Assembly (NCBI GenBank): GCA_963769945.1
Contig: CAVYOA010000004.1
Span: forward strand, 157,861-221,860
DNA from: WHSW01 sp963769945
GTDB taxonomy: Bacteria; Actinomycetota; Thermoleophilia; Solirubrobacterales; 70-9
Length of the DNA: 64,000 nt
Direction of reading: 5' to 3'
Shown here: positions 43,494-52,222 of the stretch, piece by piece
How the letters are laid out: every line of letters starts with the position of its first letter
How positions within the stretch are numbered: the stretch's first letter is position 1
Translations under genes and position numbers: made by a program
Notes under the pieces: generated by a model
What the model saw: the letters and a program-made list of their open reading frames with translations, nothing else
The model's database searches: none
Told to the model about the DNA's origin: nothing

Positions 43494-44197
43494 CCTCGGA
43501 CTGACTCGAGGGCGACGCCCTCGGTCTCCGCGACCGCCGGCGCCACCCGCTTGACCCTGATGCCGCCACTCGGCGGGCCGCCGGCTGTGCCTCCAGGGAC
43601 CGGCCCGGCTCCAATCGCGCCGCCGCTCGGCGGAGGCGGCGCAGGGGGCGCCGTCGTGGATGGGGGGGTCGGGCAGCGCATCGTGTAGACGGTCCAGGCC
43701 GGGCGATCCGGCCGCTTGACTACCGAGTGGCTCCAAGACAGATGCAGATGGTGGCCACGGCCGTGACCCGCGTCGCCGTCGTAGCCGACCCAGCGAAACG
43801 GCTGCACCGGCTTGTTTTGCTTGGGCTCGGCAAACAGCGCCAGCGATGTGATCTCGGCCCAGCTTCCACCGGCATCGAAGTTGGGGACGATGTCGAGCGC
43901 GAGCCCCAGCGGGTGCTCGCCGTTTGCCGCGTGCTCGGGACCGCTCGAGTAGCCGTCGGTGACGAACAGCGGGTAGCGCTTACGCAGCCAGCGAATGTCG
44001 GTCAGCAGTCGGCGGTCGATCATTTCGCCGGGAAAGCCCGGCAGGTCGACGAACTTGCCGCCGCCCGTCGTCTCGCACAGCCCCGGCGCGAGCTTGGTCG
44101 AGCGCATCTTCGCCGTCGCGCTCGCGCTCACCGCCACCACGGCGACGAGCATGCACAGGCAACCCACCAGCAATCGAACAGCGCGCGAACCGCTCAT
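43490..44197 (-). CDS. Secreted M15-like (D-Ala-D-Ala carboxypeptidase fold) protein
   Basis: 235 residues from ATG 44197. Signal peptide AVRLLVGCLCMLVAVVAVSA. Core: YSSGPEHAANGEHPLGLALD and GHGRGHHLHLSWSHSV, fitting the M15/VanY zinc pattern (H-x(6)-D and HxH). The C-terminal 50 residues are a Pro/Gly-rich tail (PPSTTAPPAPPPPSGG) that may span the wall. Starts inside the stop of the upstream secreted protein gene (ATGA). Likely acts on, or binds, peptidoglycan; all zinc ligands cannot be confirmed. Confidence 0.75.
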   Translation of the reverse strand: MSGSRAVRLLVGCLCMLVAVVAVSASATAKMRSTKLAPGLCETTGGGKFVDLPGFPGEMIDRRLLTDIRWLRKRYPLFVTDGYSSGPEHAANGEHPLGLALDIVPNFDAGGSWAEITSLALFAEPKQNKPVQPFRWVGYDGDAGHGRGHHLHLSWSHSVVKRPDRPAWTVYTMRCPTPPSTTAPPAPPPPSGGAIGAGPVPGGTAGGPPSGGIRVKRVAPAVAETEGVALESVRG

Positions 44198-44868
44198 CGC
44201 GACACCGGGCTGCGCCAGAACGAGGTGCGCTCGCGCGCCCCTGGCCAGTTGAGCTCGATGTGGACATGGTCGCGATGGGCCTGAGTCCGGTCGAGGTCGT
44301 TGCGCATCTCGCCGTTGCCCTTGAAGCAGTAGCTGTACTCGCCGAGCTCCTCCATCCCCGCCCACCAGCTCTTGCAGTCGAAGATCAGTCCCTGAACGCC
44401 CATGCGACGCGCGAGGGCGTTGGTGTTGTCGTAGCGGTCGGGCTCGATCAGCGTCTTGATCAGCCGCATTGCCGCTCGGCGGTCCTTGGCGACGCCGGCG
44501 TCGAGGTGCCAGTCGATCGCGCGCCCTTCTGAGTGCACGCTGAAGTTGGCGCGCTTGAGCTTCTCGCAGCGCGTGATTCCCCAGCTTTCGCCGCGAACGT
44601 TGTGCTCAAGCCACTTCTCGAGCTCGCGCATGCCCTTGGGGACGTCCCTGCGACAACCCCGAGCCTGGTCATAGCGGCTGTCGTCGAGCGGCTTGTCGAC
44701 GAGGCGCTCGTCGTTAGCGGGGTTGGGGTTGAGCCCCACGGCCGACGCGGTGACAGCGAGCGCGCAGGCAATCGCGACGCTTGCGGCGCCGAGCGAGATT
44801 GCGCGAAGGAGAGACCCGCGCCCCCCGCGCAGCCTGCTCCCCGACGCGTTGTCGGGCTGAAATCCCAT
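44194..44868 (-). CDS. Secreted protein with M15/extensin-like domain
   Basis: 224 residues. Signal peptide AISLGAASVAIACALAVTAS. Mature part has four Cys likely in disulfides (GCRRDV, TRCEKLK, FDCKSW, YCFKGN), and VHSEGRAIDWHLDAGVAKD plus HRDHVHIELNWPGA give the H-x(6)-D and HxH zinc motifs. It is paralogous in layout to the gene it overlaps (4 bases), so the two may be a pair of wall peptidases. Confidence 0.75.
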   Translation of the reverse strand: MGFQPDNASGSRLRGGRGSLLRAISLGAASVAIACALAVTASAVGLNPNPANDERLVDKPLDDSRYDQARGCRRDVPKGMRELEKWLEHNVRGESWGITRCEKLKRANFSVHSEGRAIDWHLDAGVAKDRRAAMRLIKTLIEPDRYDNTNALARRMGVQGLIFDCKSWWAGMEELGEYSYCFKGNGEMRNDLDRTQAHRDHVHIELNWPGARERTSFWRSPVSR

Positions 44869-44918
44869 CGGTGTTTCCTTCGGACCCTTCCCCCAATCGC
44901 TTGAACCGCGATAGCATC

Positions 44919-45156
44919 TGCCCCGACCGTGCTAGGTGGGGAAGTAGCGGCTCCCTGTACCCGCAATCCGCTCTAGCGGGGCCGAAGCTCGTCTGAGGGT
45001 CATGGCCTACGGGGCCAGTACGCCGAAGGCGGTGTTGACGGTCAGGTCCCGCGCGATGCGCGTCCGCGAATCAGGTCAGGTCCGGAAGGAAGCAGCCTTA
45101 AGCGGTGCCGGGCAAGTGCCGCGGATAAGCCTGACCCGAGCTGGCCACGGCGGGCA
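44919..45156 (+). ncRNA. ffs: Signal recognition particle RNA, large type
   Basis: The 5' part CCGTGCTAGGTGGGGAAGTA, then AGCGGCTCCCTGTACCCGCA and ATCCGCTCTAGCGGGGCCGA, is the Alu-domain sequence known from Bacillus-type scRNA. GGTGTTGACGGTCAGGTCC follows, and the S-domain apical loop GTCAGGTCCGGAAGGAAGCA is the universal Ffh-binding element. The ends pair (CCGTG with CACGG). About 238 nt, ends approximate. It precedes dnaX, a common arrangement. Confidence 0.9.
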
Positions 45157-45233
45157 CGCCCGCAGACCATTCTCGAGGACGAGCGCGCACGGTCATTTTT
45201 TCGCCTTCCGAGCGACGGCTAGACTCGCCCGAC

Positions 45234-46949
45234 GTGACCGCAGAGACGTCCCTTTACCGACGCCACCGCCCCCAGGCCTTCGATCAGGTCGTCGGCCAAG
45301 AGCATGTGGTGCGTACGCTGCGAAATGCCGTCGAGCGCGATCGCGTTCACCACGCTTACCTCTTTGTCGGCTCGCGCGGCACCGGCAAGACCTCTCTGGC
45401 CAAGATCCTCGCCCGCTCGCTCAACTGCGTCAACGGGCCGACGCTGACGCCCTGCGGCGAGTGCGAATCCTGCGTCTCGATTGCTGCCGGCAGCTCCCTC
45501 GACGTGATCGAGATGGACGCTGCCTCGAACCGCTCGGTCGACGACATCCGCGAGCTGCGCGAGCGCGTCGGCTATGCGCCCGCCGGAGGCCACTGGAAGG
45601 TCTACATCCTTGACGAGGCCCACATGCTCACCCGAGAGGCCTGGAACGCCTTTCTCAAGACGCTCGAGGAGCCGCCGCCGAACACCGTCTTCATCCTCGC
45701 CACGACCGAGCCACACAAGGTGATGGCGACGATCATCGACCGCTGCCAGCGCTTCGACTTCCAGCGTCCTTCGCTCGAGCAGATCGCCGAGGTGATTCGC
45801 CGCGTCGCCGTCGCGGAGACGATCGAGATCGAGGACGGCGCGGTCGGCGCGATCGCGCGCGCTGCATCGGGCAGCTTTCGCGACGCTCTCGGCACGCTCG
45901 ACCAGCTCGTCTCCTACGGGGGCAAGTCGGTCAAGACCGACGACGTGCTCGCCGTGCTCGGCATCGCCGACTCCGACCTGATTCTCGCCGCTGCCGACGC
46001 GATCGCCGCCGGTGATGGCAAGGCCGCGCTCGAGACCAGCGAGCGCCTCTCGCGCTCGGGGCGCGACGTGAGCCAGTTCGCCCGCGACCTGCTCGCCCAC
46101 CTGCGCCAGCTGATCGTCATCCGCACCGCCGGCGAGCTTCCAGACTCGTTCTCGATCACGGCCGGTGATCCCGAGCGTCTTCGCAGCCAGGCCGAGTCGC
46201 TGTCGGACCTCACCCTGGGCCGGTCCGTCGATGTGCTCTCGGCTGCGCTGTCGGCGATCCGCGAGGGCGATGAGCCGCGGATGACGGTCGAGCTCGCCCT
46301 GCTACGGGCCGCGAGGCCGCAGATCGACCCCTCGCGCGAGGCATTTGCCGAGCGCCTCGAGCGCCTCGAGCGCGCCGGGGGCACCGCTGTCGACGCGCCC
46401 GCGCCCGCACCAGCCGCCGCATCGAGGCCCGACCCACCCCCGCCCCCTTCATCCTCGGCCGCGCCCGACGCCGCCGACGGCCAGCCCGAAGCAGGCGAAT
46501 CGCGGTCCGAGGCGCCGTCGGCGGCGAAGGTGACGGCGATCGCCGAAGCCGTCGACCTCGACAAGCTCGTCAGCCTGTGGCCGGCCGTGATCGATCAGGT
46601 GCGCTCCTCGGGTGAGCAACTGCTCTCACACGTACTCGAAGCGGCACGACCGGTCGCAATCGACGTCGAGGAAGCGGTGCTCGAGGTCGGCTTCCCCGCC
46701 TCGGCGGCCTTCAACAAGCGCAAGGCCGAAGCCGCCGACGCGCGCGACAAGTTCGCCGACGCGATTCGCACCATCGTCGGTCAGCGCCTGCGCCCGGTCT
46801 ACGTCCTGCTCGAGGGTGAGGAGGCAGCTGAATCCGACGAGCCGGCGATGAGCGAAGAAGAGTTGATCGAGATGGTCCGCAGCGAGTTCGATGCGGAGGA
46901 GTTCGTGACCGACCCCGAGCACGAAGAGCGCAAAGCCAAGGAGGCTTAG
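45234..46949 (+). CDS. dnaX: DNA polymerase III subunits gamma/tau
   Basis: 571 residues from GTG 45234. RRHRPQAFDQVVGQEHVVRT, Walker A LFVGSRGTGKTSLAKILARS, zinc Cys residues in LTPCGECESC, Walker B VYILDEAHMLTREAWNAFLK, SRC motif IIDRCQRFDFQRPSLEQI. Residues 1-360 are the AAA+ clamp-loader part; a Pro/Ala-rich linker (PAPAPAAASRPDPPPPPSSS) and the tau C-terminal part follow. Loads the sliding clamp and couples the replisome. Followed 7 bases later by ybaB. Confidence 0.95.
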   Translation: MTAETSLYRRHRPQAFDQVVGQEHVVRTLRNAVERDRVHHAYLFVGSRGTGKTSLAKILARSLNCVNGPTLTPCGECESCVSIAAGSSLDVIEMDAASNRSVDDIRELRERVGYAPAGGHWKVYILDEAHMLTREAWNAFLKTLEEPPPNTVFILATTEPHKVMATIIDRCQRFDFQRPSLEQIAEVIRRVAVAETIEIEDGAVGAIARAASGSFRDALGTLDQLVSYGGKSVKTDDVLAVLGIADSDLILAAADAIAAGDGKAALETSERLSRSGRDVSQFARDLLAHLRQLIVIRTAGELPDSFSITAGDPERLRSQAESLSDLTLGRSVDVLSAALSAIREGDEPRMTVELALLRAARPQIDPSREAFAERLERLERAGGTAVDAPAPAPAAASRPDPPPPPSSSAAPDAADGQPEAGESRSEAPSAAKVTAIAEAVDLDKLVSLWPAVIDQVRSSGEQLLSHVLEAARPVAIDVEEAVLEVGFPASAAFNKRKAEAADARDKFADAIRTIVGQRLRPVYVLLEGEEAAESDEPAMSEEELIEMVRSEFDAEEFVTDPEHEERKAKEA

Positions 46950-46956
46950 AGAAACG

Positions 46957-47322
46957 ATGGCGAGACTTCCGCAGGGCGGCCCAGGCGGATTCGATATGGG
47001 CGCGATGATGAAACAGGTTCAGCAGATGCAGACCGATATGGAGGAGGCTCAGGCCAAGCTCAAGGACGAGGTCGTCGACGCCAGCGCTGGCGGCGGCATG
47101 GTCAAGGTCAAGATGAGCGGCGATTTGCGCTTGCTCGAAGTCACGATTGATCCCGAAGCGATCGACCCGGAGGACCCGGAGTTGCTGCAGGACATGGTCC
47201 TCGCGGCGACCAACGAGGCGATCCGCTCGGCCCAGGAGCTGGCCGCGAGCAAGATGGGCGGGATCGCCGGCATGGGCGGCGGCGCCGGCGGCCTCGGCGG
47301 CCTCGGCTTGCCGGGGATGTAG
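46957..47322 (+). CDS. ybaB: YbaB/EbfC nucleoid-associated protein
   Basis: 121 residues. MMKQVQQMQTDMEEAQAKLK, EVVDASAGGGMVKVKMSGDL and LEVTIDPEAIDPEDPELLQD are the family blocks; a Gly-rich C-terminal tail (GMGGGAGGLGGLGLPGM) is longer than in E. coli. Dimeric DNA-binding protein. Between dnaX and recR as in most bacteria. Confidence 0.93.
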   Translation: MARLPQGGPGGFDMGAMMKQVQQMQTDMEEAQAKLKDEVVDASAGGGMVKVKMSGDLRLLEVTIDPEAIDPEDPELLQDMVLAATNEAIRSAQELAASKMGGIAGMGGGAGGLGGLGLPGM

Positions 47323-47390
47323 CGCGCCGGGTTCTAGCGCTCGCCGGGCTTGCGAACGGCGCCGCCAGGCCCGCTAGCGTCAGCGTCTCG

Positions 47391-47984
47391 ATGTATCCGG
47401 AGCCGATCAACCGTCTCGTCGCCGAGCTCGGCAAGCTGCCGGGAATCGGCCAGCGCACCGCTCAGCGCCTGGCCTTTCACATCCTGCGCTCCGAGGACGG
47501 CGACGCCGCTGCGCTCTCGGATGCGATCCGCGAGGTGCGCGAGCGGGTCGGCCTCTGCGAGGTCTGCTTCAACCTCTCCGAAGGCCCGCGCTGTCAGGTC
47601 TGCCAAGACTCGCGGCGCGACGGCTCGATGATCTGTGTCGTCGAGCAGCCCGCCGACGTGATCCCGATCGAGCGCACACACGAGTACCGCGGCCTCTATC
47701 ACGTGCTCGGCGGAGCGCTCTCGCCGATCGACGGCATCGATCCCGATGACTTGAAGATCGCGGAACTGATCGATCGAGCCGGGGCCGAGGAAGTGAGCGA
47801 GGTCGTCCTCGCGACGAACCCGACGACAACCGGGGAGGCAACCGCGCACCACGTCGCCGAGCTGCTCCGCGGTCAGGTATCGATCACTCGCCTGGCCAGC
47901 GGCCTGCCCGTCGGCGCCGATCTCGAGCACGCCGACGAGGTCACGCTGGGGCGCGCCTTCTCCGGTCGGCGCGCCGTGGCCTGA
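47391..47984 (+). CDS. recR: Recombination mediator RecR
   Basis: 197 residues. HhH motif LVAELGKLPGIGQRTAQRLA, zinc finger CEVCFNLSEGPRCQVC, TOPRIM domain ICVVEQPADVIPIERTHEYR and the C-terminal EVVLATNPTTTGEATAHHVA with Walker B-like end. Works with RecF/RecO to load RecA at gaps. Length is the family norm. Confidence 0.95.
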   Translation: MYPEPINRLVAELGKLPGIGQRTAQRLAFHILRSEDGDAAALSDAIREVRERVGLCEVCFNLSEGPRCQVCQDSRRDGSMICVVEQPADVIPIERTHEYRGLYHVLGGALSPIDGIDPDDLKIAELIDRAGAEEVSEVVLATNPTTTGEATAHHVAELLRGQVSITRLASGLPVGADLEHADEVTLGRAFSGRRAVA

Positions 47985-47999
47985 GCGGCCCGGCCCGCC

Positions 48000-48236
48000 T
48001 CAGCGCGGCGGCGGATCGTGGCGCTCGTACTCGACCGGGCGCTCGCGCTCGACGACGACGTCGCCGCGACGGCGGTCCTGCGTCATCAAGAACAGTCCGA
48101 TCAGCAGCCCGAGGACACCGGCGATCATCAAGATCAGCCCGATCGTCTCGAGATTGATCGACTCGATCTCATCCTGGACGCCGTAGCGAAGGATCGCGCC
48201 CACTGCGATCAGGAATATGGACCCGCCTACCGTCAT
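48000..48236 (-). CDS. Small membrane protein, DUF6458-like
   Basis: 78 residues: TVGGSIFLIAVGAILRYGVQ, DEIESINLETIGLILMIAGV, LGLLIGLFLMTQDRRRGDVV. Two helices, with a basic/acidic cytoplasmic tail ending PPPR. The pattern matches actinobacterial proteins with a DUF6458 label. Its role is unknown. Confidence 0.75.
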   Translation of the reverse strand: MTVGGSIFLIAVGAILRYGVQDEIESINLETIGLILMIAGVLGLLIGLFLMTQDRRRGDVVVERERPVEYERHDPPPR

Positions 48237-48302
48237 CTCGTTCCTCTCAGTCGGGGATAGGAGTCATACCCGCGTCGCAGGACGACTAATCGGATTGCCG
48301 TG

Positions 48303-50402
48303 TCAGACCTCGCTGAGACCGATCCTGCGATGAAGCCGCCGCAGGGGTGCCGGCGCCCACCAGTTCCAGCGCCCGAGCAGGCGCATCAGCGACGGGACCA
48401 GCAGCGCGCGGATGATCGTCGCGTCGATCAGCACCGCGATCGCCGTGCCGAGACCGACCTGCTTGATGAAGATGATCTCCGAGGTGACGAAAGCGCCGAT
48501 CGCGATCGCGAACAGCAGTGCCGCAGCGGTGATGATCCGCCCGGTGCGCTCGAGACCGGTTGCGATCGCTTCACGGTCGTCGAGGCCCGCGTCGCGCCCC
48601 TCCTTGATCCGGGCCAGCAGAAAGACCCCGTAATCGGTCGAGAGGCCGAATGCGATGGCGAACAGCAGCAGCGGCTGGGTCGATTCGAGCCCACCCTGGC
48701 TGGTGTAGTTGAGCAGGCCTTCGAAGCGCCCATCCTGGAAGATCAGCACGAGGATGCCGAAGGTCGCGCTGAGACCGAGTGCGTTCATCAGGATCTGCTT
48801 CAACGGCAGCACGACCGAGCCCGTCATCAAGAACAAGACGACGAAGGTGACGCCGACGACGATTGCCAGCACGATCGGCAGATGGGCGCCGAGGCTGTCT
48901 TGAAGGTCGAGGTAACCGGCGGTCTGGCCTGTCACCTCGACGCCGTCGAATTCGCCGCGAATCTGCTCCACGAGTTGCTGGCTGCTCTCGGCCAGTGCCT
49001 CGCGCTCGGAGATCGCGTTGATCGCGTAGACGCTTCCGTCGAGCTCTTGGGGAGGCTCGACCTCGGCGACGCCAGGGAGCGGCTCGAGCTGCTGGGCGAT
49101 CGCGCCGGCGCCGGCGCCGTCGCCGCGGTAGACGACGGTAATCGGGGTGTCGCGAAACGGCGGGAAGTCGGCGCGCAGCACGTTGTCGACCTGGCGAGCG
49201 CTGGCGCTCGCGGGCAGCACCTGCGCATCGACCGAGGTGAACTCGATTGCGAAAAACGGAATCCCGAGGGCAATCAACGCAGCCGTGCTGATCGCCGCGA
49301 CTCGCTTTGGCATCCGCATCACCAGCGCGGAGAGCCGGTACCAGAAACCCGTTTGCGCGGGACGGGCGTCGGTCGCGGCCCGCCGCTGCAGGAACGCAGG
49401 CGCCAGCGAGTTGACGCGCTCACCCAGCATCGCCAGGACCGCCGGCAGCACGGTCAACGAGATCGCGGCGGCGATCAGCGCCACCGCAGCTCCCCCGATC
49501 CCCATCGAGTAGAGGAAGTTCTGCGGGAAGACGACCAGCGAGGCGAGGGCGCCGGCGACCGTCAACGAGCTGAACAGGACCGTGCGCCCGGCGGTCACAA
49601 GCGTGCGCCGAAGCGCCTCTGAGCCGGCGCCCGACTTGGCGATCTCCTCGCGGTAGCGCGAGACGACGAAGAGGCTGTAGTCGATCGCGAGTCCGAGCCC
49701 GAGGCCCGTGACGAGATTGAGCGCAAAGATCGAGATCTCGGTCACCTCTACCGCCGCGCGCAGGAAGAGAAAGGTCGAGAGAATCGCCAGCGCTCCAACC
49801 AAGAGCGGCAACAGAGCGGCCACCAGGCTGCGAAAGAAGAGCAGCGAGAGTACGAACAGGATCGGGAACGCGATCAGCTCAGCCCGCTGCAGGTCGCTCT
49901 CCACCTGTTCGCCCACCTGCAACTGCGCGAGGCTCGGACCGCCGACCGAAACCGACGGCTGATCTGCCAGCGACTCGGCCAGGGCATCGGCCGCGTCCTC
50001 GCGCGCTCCGTCGTCGGCGGCGGAGAAGCTGACCGCCAGATAAGTTGAGTCGCCGTCGTCGGAGACGAACGCCGCGGCGCGGCTCTCGGGGAATCCGATG
50101 ACTTGCTGGACGTCGTCGCGGGCCGCAATCTGTCTCGCCAGCGACTCGACGCGCTCGAGCCCCGCGGCGGAGCGGACGTCGACGTCCTCGATCAGGACGA
50201 TCGCATCGGTGCCGCGGTAGCCGGCGTCCTCGAGGCGCTCGTCGGCGATCACGCTCTCGGTGTCGGGATCGTCGGCGCTGTAGGACTCGAGCAGCTCGAC
50301 GACCGAGCCGCCGATCGCGCCGGCGGCGAGGGAGAAGGCGATGGCACCAAGCACGATCCAGCGCCTGCGGCGCTCGGCGAAGCTGGCTAGACGCTCGAAC
50401 AT
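48303..50402 (-). CDS. MMPL/RND-family transporter
   Basis: 699 residues from ATG 50402, chosen since it overlaps the padR stop by one base (TGATG); a longer start would run into padR. Twelve helices in two halves: helix 1 RWIVLGAIAFSLAAGAIGGS, then after a 110-residue external domain, LGLGLAIDYSLFVVSRYREE (the Asp/Tyr proton relay) and in the second half AFGLSTDYGVFLLARIKEGR. Exports lipids or hydrophobic compounds by proton motive force. Controlled most likely by the PadR gene upstream. Confidence 0.9.
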   Translation of the reverse strand: MFERLASFAERRRRWIVLGAIAFSLAAGAIGGSVVELLESYSADDPDTESVIADERLEDAGYRGTDAIVLIEDVDVRSAAGLERVESLARQIAARDDVQQVIGFPESRAAAFVSDDGDSTYLAVSFSAADDGAREDAADALAESLADQPSVSVGGPSLAQLQVGEQVESDLQRAELIAFPILFVLSLLFFRSLVAALLPLLVGALAILSTFLFLRAAVEVTEISIFALNLVTGLGLGLAIDYSLFVVSRYREEIAKSGAGSEALRRTLVTAGRTVLFSSLTVAGALASLVVFPQNFLYSMGIGGAAVALIAAAISLTVLPAVLAMLGERVNSLAPAFLQRRAATDARPAQTGFWYRLSALVMRMPKRVAAISTAALIALGIPFFAIEFTSVDAQVLPASASARQVDNVLRADFPPFRDTPITVVYRGDGAGAGAIAQQLEPLPGVAEVEPPQELDGSVYAINAISEREALAESSQQLVEQIRGEFDGVEVTGQTAGYLDLQDSLGAHLPIVLAIVVGVTFVVLFLMTGSVVLPLKQILMNALGLSATFGILVLIFQDGRFEGLLNYTSQGGLESTQPLLLFAIAFGLSTDYGVFLLARIKEGRDAGLDDREAIATGLERTGRIITAAALLFAIAIGAFVTSEIIFIKQVGLGTAIAVLIDATIIRALLVPSLMRLLGRWNWWAPAPLRRLHRRIGLSEV

Positions 50403-50956
50403 CAGACGGCCTTTCTCTTGGTGGTTGAAGCGGCGCGCCGCTTGAGCCGCGCGGTCTCGCGCTCGCACCAATCGGCGATGAAGTCGTTGAGGTCGATGCC
50501 GAAACGAAGCGAAGTCGAGATCGAACCCTCATCGGCGGGTGCCCTCTCGCGCTGGATCCCTCGCAGGCGCTCGGCGACGCCCTCGTGGTTTGCACGCTTG
50601 TGCTCGAGCGCGGTCAGCGTCGCGTCGATGCCGGCGAAATCCGAGAAGAAGATCTTCAGCAGGCTCTCATCGCGCATCTCTTGGATCTGCGGCGGCGATG
50701 CGAGCCACTCCCGCAGCCGCTTGCGCCCGGCGGCGGTCAGGCTGTGGACGGTGCGCTTGCGCTCGCCCTGCGCGCGGGGCGCACCCGAGATCAGACCGCC
50801 ATCGGTCAGCCGTCGCAGCTCCGGGTAGATCTGCCCGTAGGAAGCGGCCCAGAAGAAGCGAGTGGAATGGTCGACGAACTGCTTGATCTCGTAGCCCGAC
50901 ATCGGTCGCTTGCCGAGCATTCCGAGGATGACGCAGGACGTGGCATTGAGCTCCAT
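50402..50956 (-). CDS. PadR-family transcriptional regulator
   Basis: 184 residues. Winged helix SCVILGMLGKRPMSGYEIKQ, YGQIYPELRRLTDGGLISGA, KRTVHSLTAAGRKRLREWLA, then the coiled-coil C-terminal domain (LLKIFFSDFAGIDATLTALE) of subfamily PadR-VirK/AphA type. It sits directly before the MMPL gene. A 23-base near-palindrome ends just upstream of its start, so it probably represses its own operon until a drug or lipid binds. Confidence 0.88.
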   Translation of the reverse strand: MELNATSCVILGMLGKRPMSGYEIKQFVDHSTRFFWAASYGQIYPELRRLTDGGLISGAPRAQGERKRTVHSLTAAGRKRLREWLASPPQIQEMRDESLLKIFFSDFAGIDATLTALEHKRANHEGVAERLRGIQRERAPADEGSISTSLRFGIDLNDFIADWCERETARLKRRAASTTKRKAV

Positions 50957-50965
50957 ATCCCCTGG

Positions 50966-50988
50966 AGATATATCAAACCGATATGTCT
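50966..50988. promoter_or_regulatory. Probable PadR operator
   Basis: Arms AGATATATC and GATATGTCT around AAACC: 8 of 9 positions pair. It lies 10 bases upstream of the padR ATG (50956). The AT-rich sequence contrasts with the surrounding GC-rich DNA. Confidence 0.6.
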
Positions 50989-51020
50989 AAGAGGTGTGAC
51001 CGTGATCACAGAGCAGGCGG

Positions 51021-52193
51021 CTATGGTGGATCGAGCAAACCCAGGCCCCGCTTCAGCTCGAGCACCCTGCCGGCCGCCTGAGCGAGACGCTCTTCGCTGA
51101 GCTCGCCGGACTCAACCGCCGCCAAGATCTCCTCGCGCACCCCGACCTGATCCTCGGGCGAGCCGATCTGAAGCAGATCCGAGCCCGCGGCCAGCGCCTT
51201 CACCGCCGCCTTCGCAGTCGTGCCGGTGGCGCGAACCGCGCCCGAGCCGAGGTCATCGGTGATCGCGACGCCCTCGAAGCCGAGCTCATCGCGCAGGAGG
51301 CCGGTGGCCACCGGCTCGGCCAGGGCCCCCGGCGTGATCGTGTCGTAGGCGCCGTAGAAGGCGAGCGAGAGCACGAGAGCGGGCGCGCCTTCGGCGACGG
51401 CGGCGCGAAACGGCTCCAGGTCGCGTGAGGAGAGCGAGGCGGCGTCGAGGCTGACGGTCGCCGGCCCCCTGCTGGTGTCCTGCGATGCTGCGCCGAGGCC
51501 GGGGAAGTGAAGCGGGGCACAGGCCAGCCCTTCGGCCTTACAGCCACGAATCGCCGCCGAGGTCAGGGCCGACACGGTCGCTGCGTCGTCAGAAAAGGCA
51601 CGATCGGCGACCGGAGAGTCGAGCGTGGCGACATCGGCGACCGGGAAGAGGTTGACGTCGAAGCCGGCGTCGACGAGGGCTGCCGACGTTTCGGACGCCC
51701 ATTCTTGGGCTCCCGCCACCGAGTCGGCGTCGCCGATTGCAAGCTCGGTCTGCTGTGGCGGCAGGTCGGCCAACGCGCGGTAGCGCCCGCCCTCCTGGGA
51801 GGCGACGAGCAGCGGCGCGATCCCGTCGCCCTCGTTCGCGATCGCGCGCAGCTTTGCGATCAGCTGCGTACCGGCCGTTGCATCGGTCCAGTTCTCGGTG
51901 GCGACGATGACCCCGCCTGGTGGGCCCTCGTCAAGGGCGTCCCTAAGCGGCTCGCTTGGGTCGGTCCCCTCGAAGCCGACGAGGAGCACCTGGTCGACGA
52001 GCGTTTCGACGCTCATCCCCGTGACCAGTTCGGAGACCGCCGGCGAGAGCTCGGCGTCGATCTCGGTCGGGCTCTCGCTCTCGCCCGAGCTGAGCACGAG
52101 CCAGGCGCCGGCGGCCACCGCGACGACGAGCGCCAGCGCCCCCGCCCGACGGGCCATGATCACGCGCCGTGAAGGCGGCCTCGGATCGTCCAT
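51021..52193 (-). CDS. Membrane-anchored glycoside hydrolase family 3 (NagZ-like) protein
   Basis: 390 residues from ATG 52193. An uncleaved-looking N-terminal helix (AGALALVVAVAAGAWLVLSS) is followed by a GH3 barrel: LVDQVLLVGFEGTDPSEPLR, LLVASQEGGRYRAL, LHFPGLGAASQDTS, and the nucleophile region VAITDDLGSGAV. In classical NagZ the motif is KHFPGHG...DSH; here Lys is Leu and the acid/base His loop is absent. It may still bind amino sugars of the wall, or use another acid. Divergent from lysC. Confidence 0.82.
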   Translation of the reverse strand: MDDPRPPSRRVIMARRAGALALVVAVAAGAWLVLSSGESESPTEIDAELSPAVSELVTGMSVETLVDQVLLVGFEGTDPSEPLRDALDEGPPGGVIVATENWTDATAGTQLIAKLRAIANEGDGIAPLLVASQEGGRYRALADLPPQQTELAIGDADSVAGAQEWASETSAALVDAGFDVNLFPVADVATLDSPVADRAFSDDAATVSALTSAAIRGCKAEGLACAPLHFPGLGAASQDTSRGPATVSLDAASLSSRDLEPFRAAVAEGAPALVLSLAFYGAYDTITPGALAEPVATGLLRDELGFEGVAITDDLGSGAVRATGTTAKAAVKALAAGSDLLQIGSPEDQVGVREEILAAVESGELSEERLAQAAGRVLELKRGLGLLDPP

Positions 52194-52222
52194 CAGCGCT
52201 GCGATCGTATTCTCAGGCTCCG

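Noticed and set aside
48300..49622. A 440-codon plus-strand frame
   Set aside because: Antisense of the MMPL gene, rich in Arg, Gln and Asp with no membrane or domain signature.
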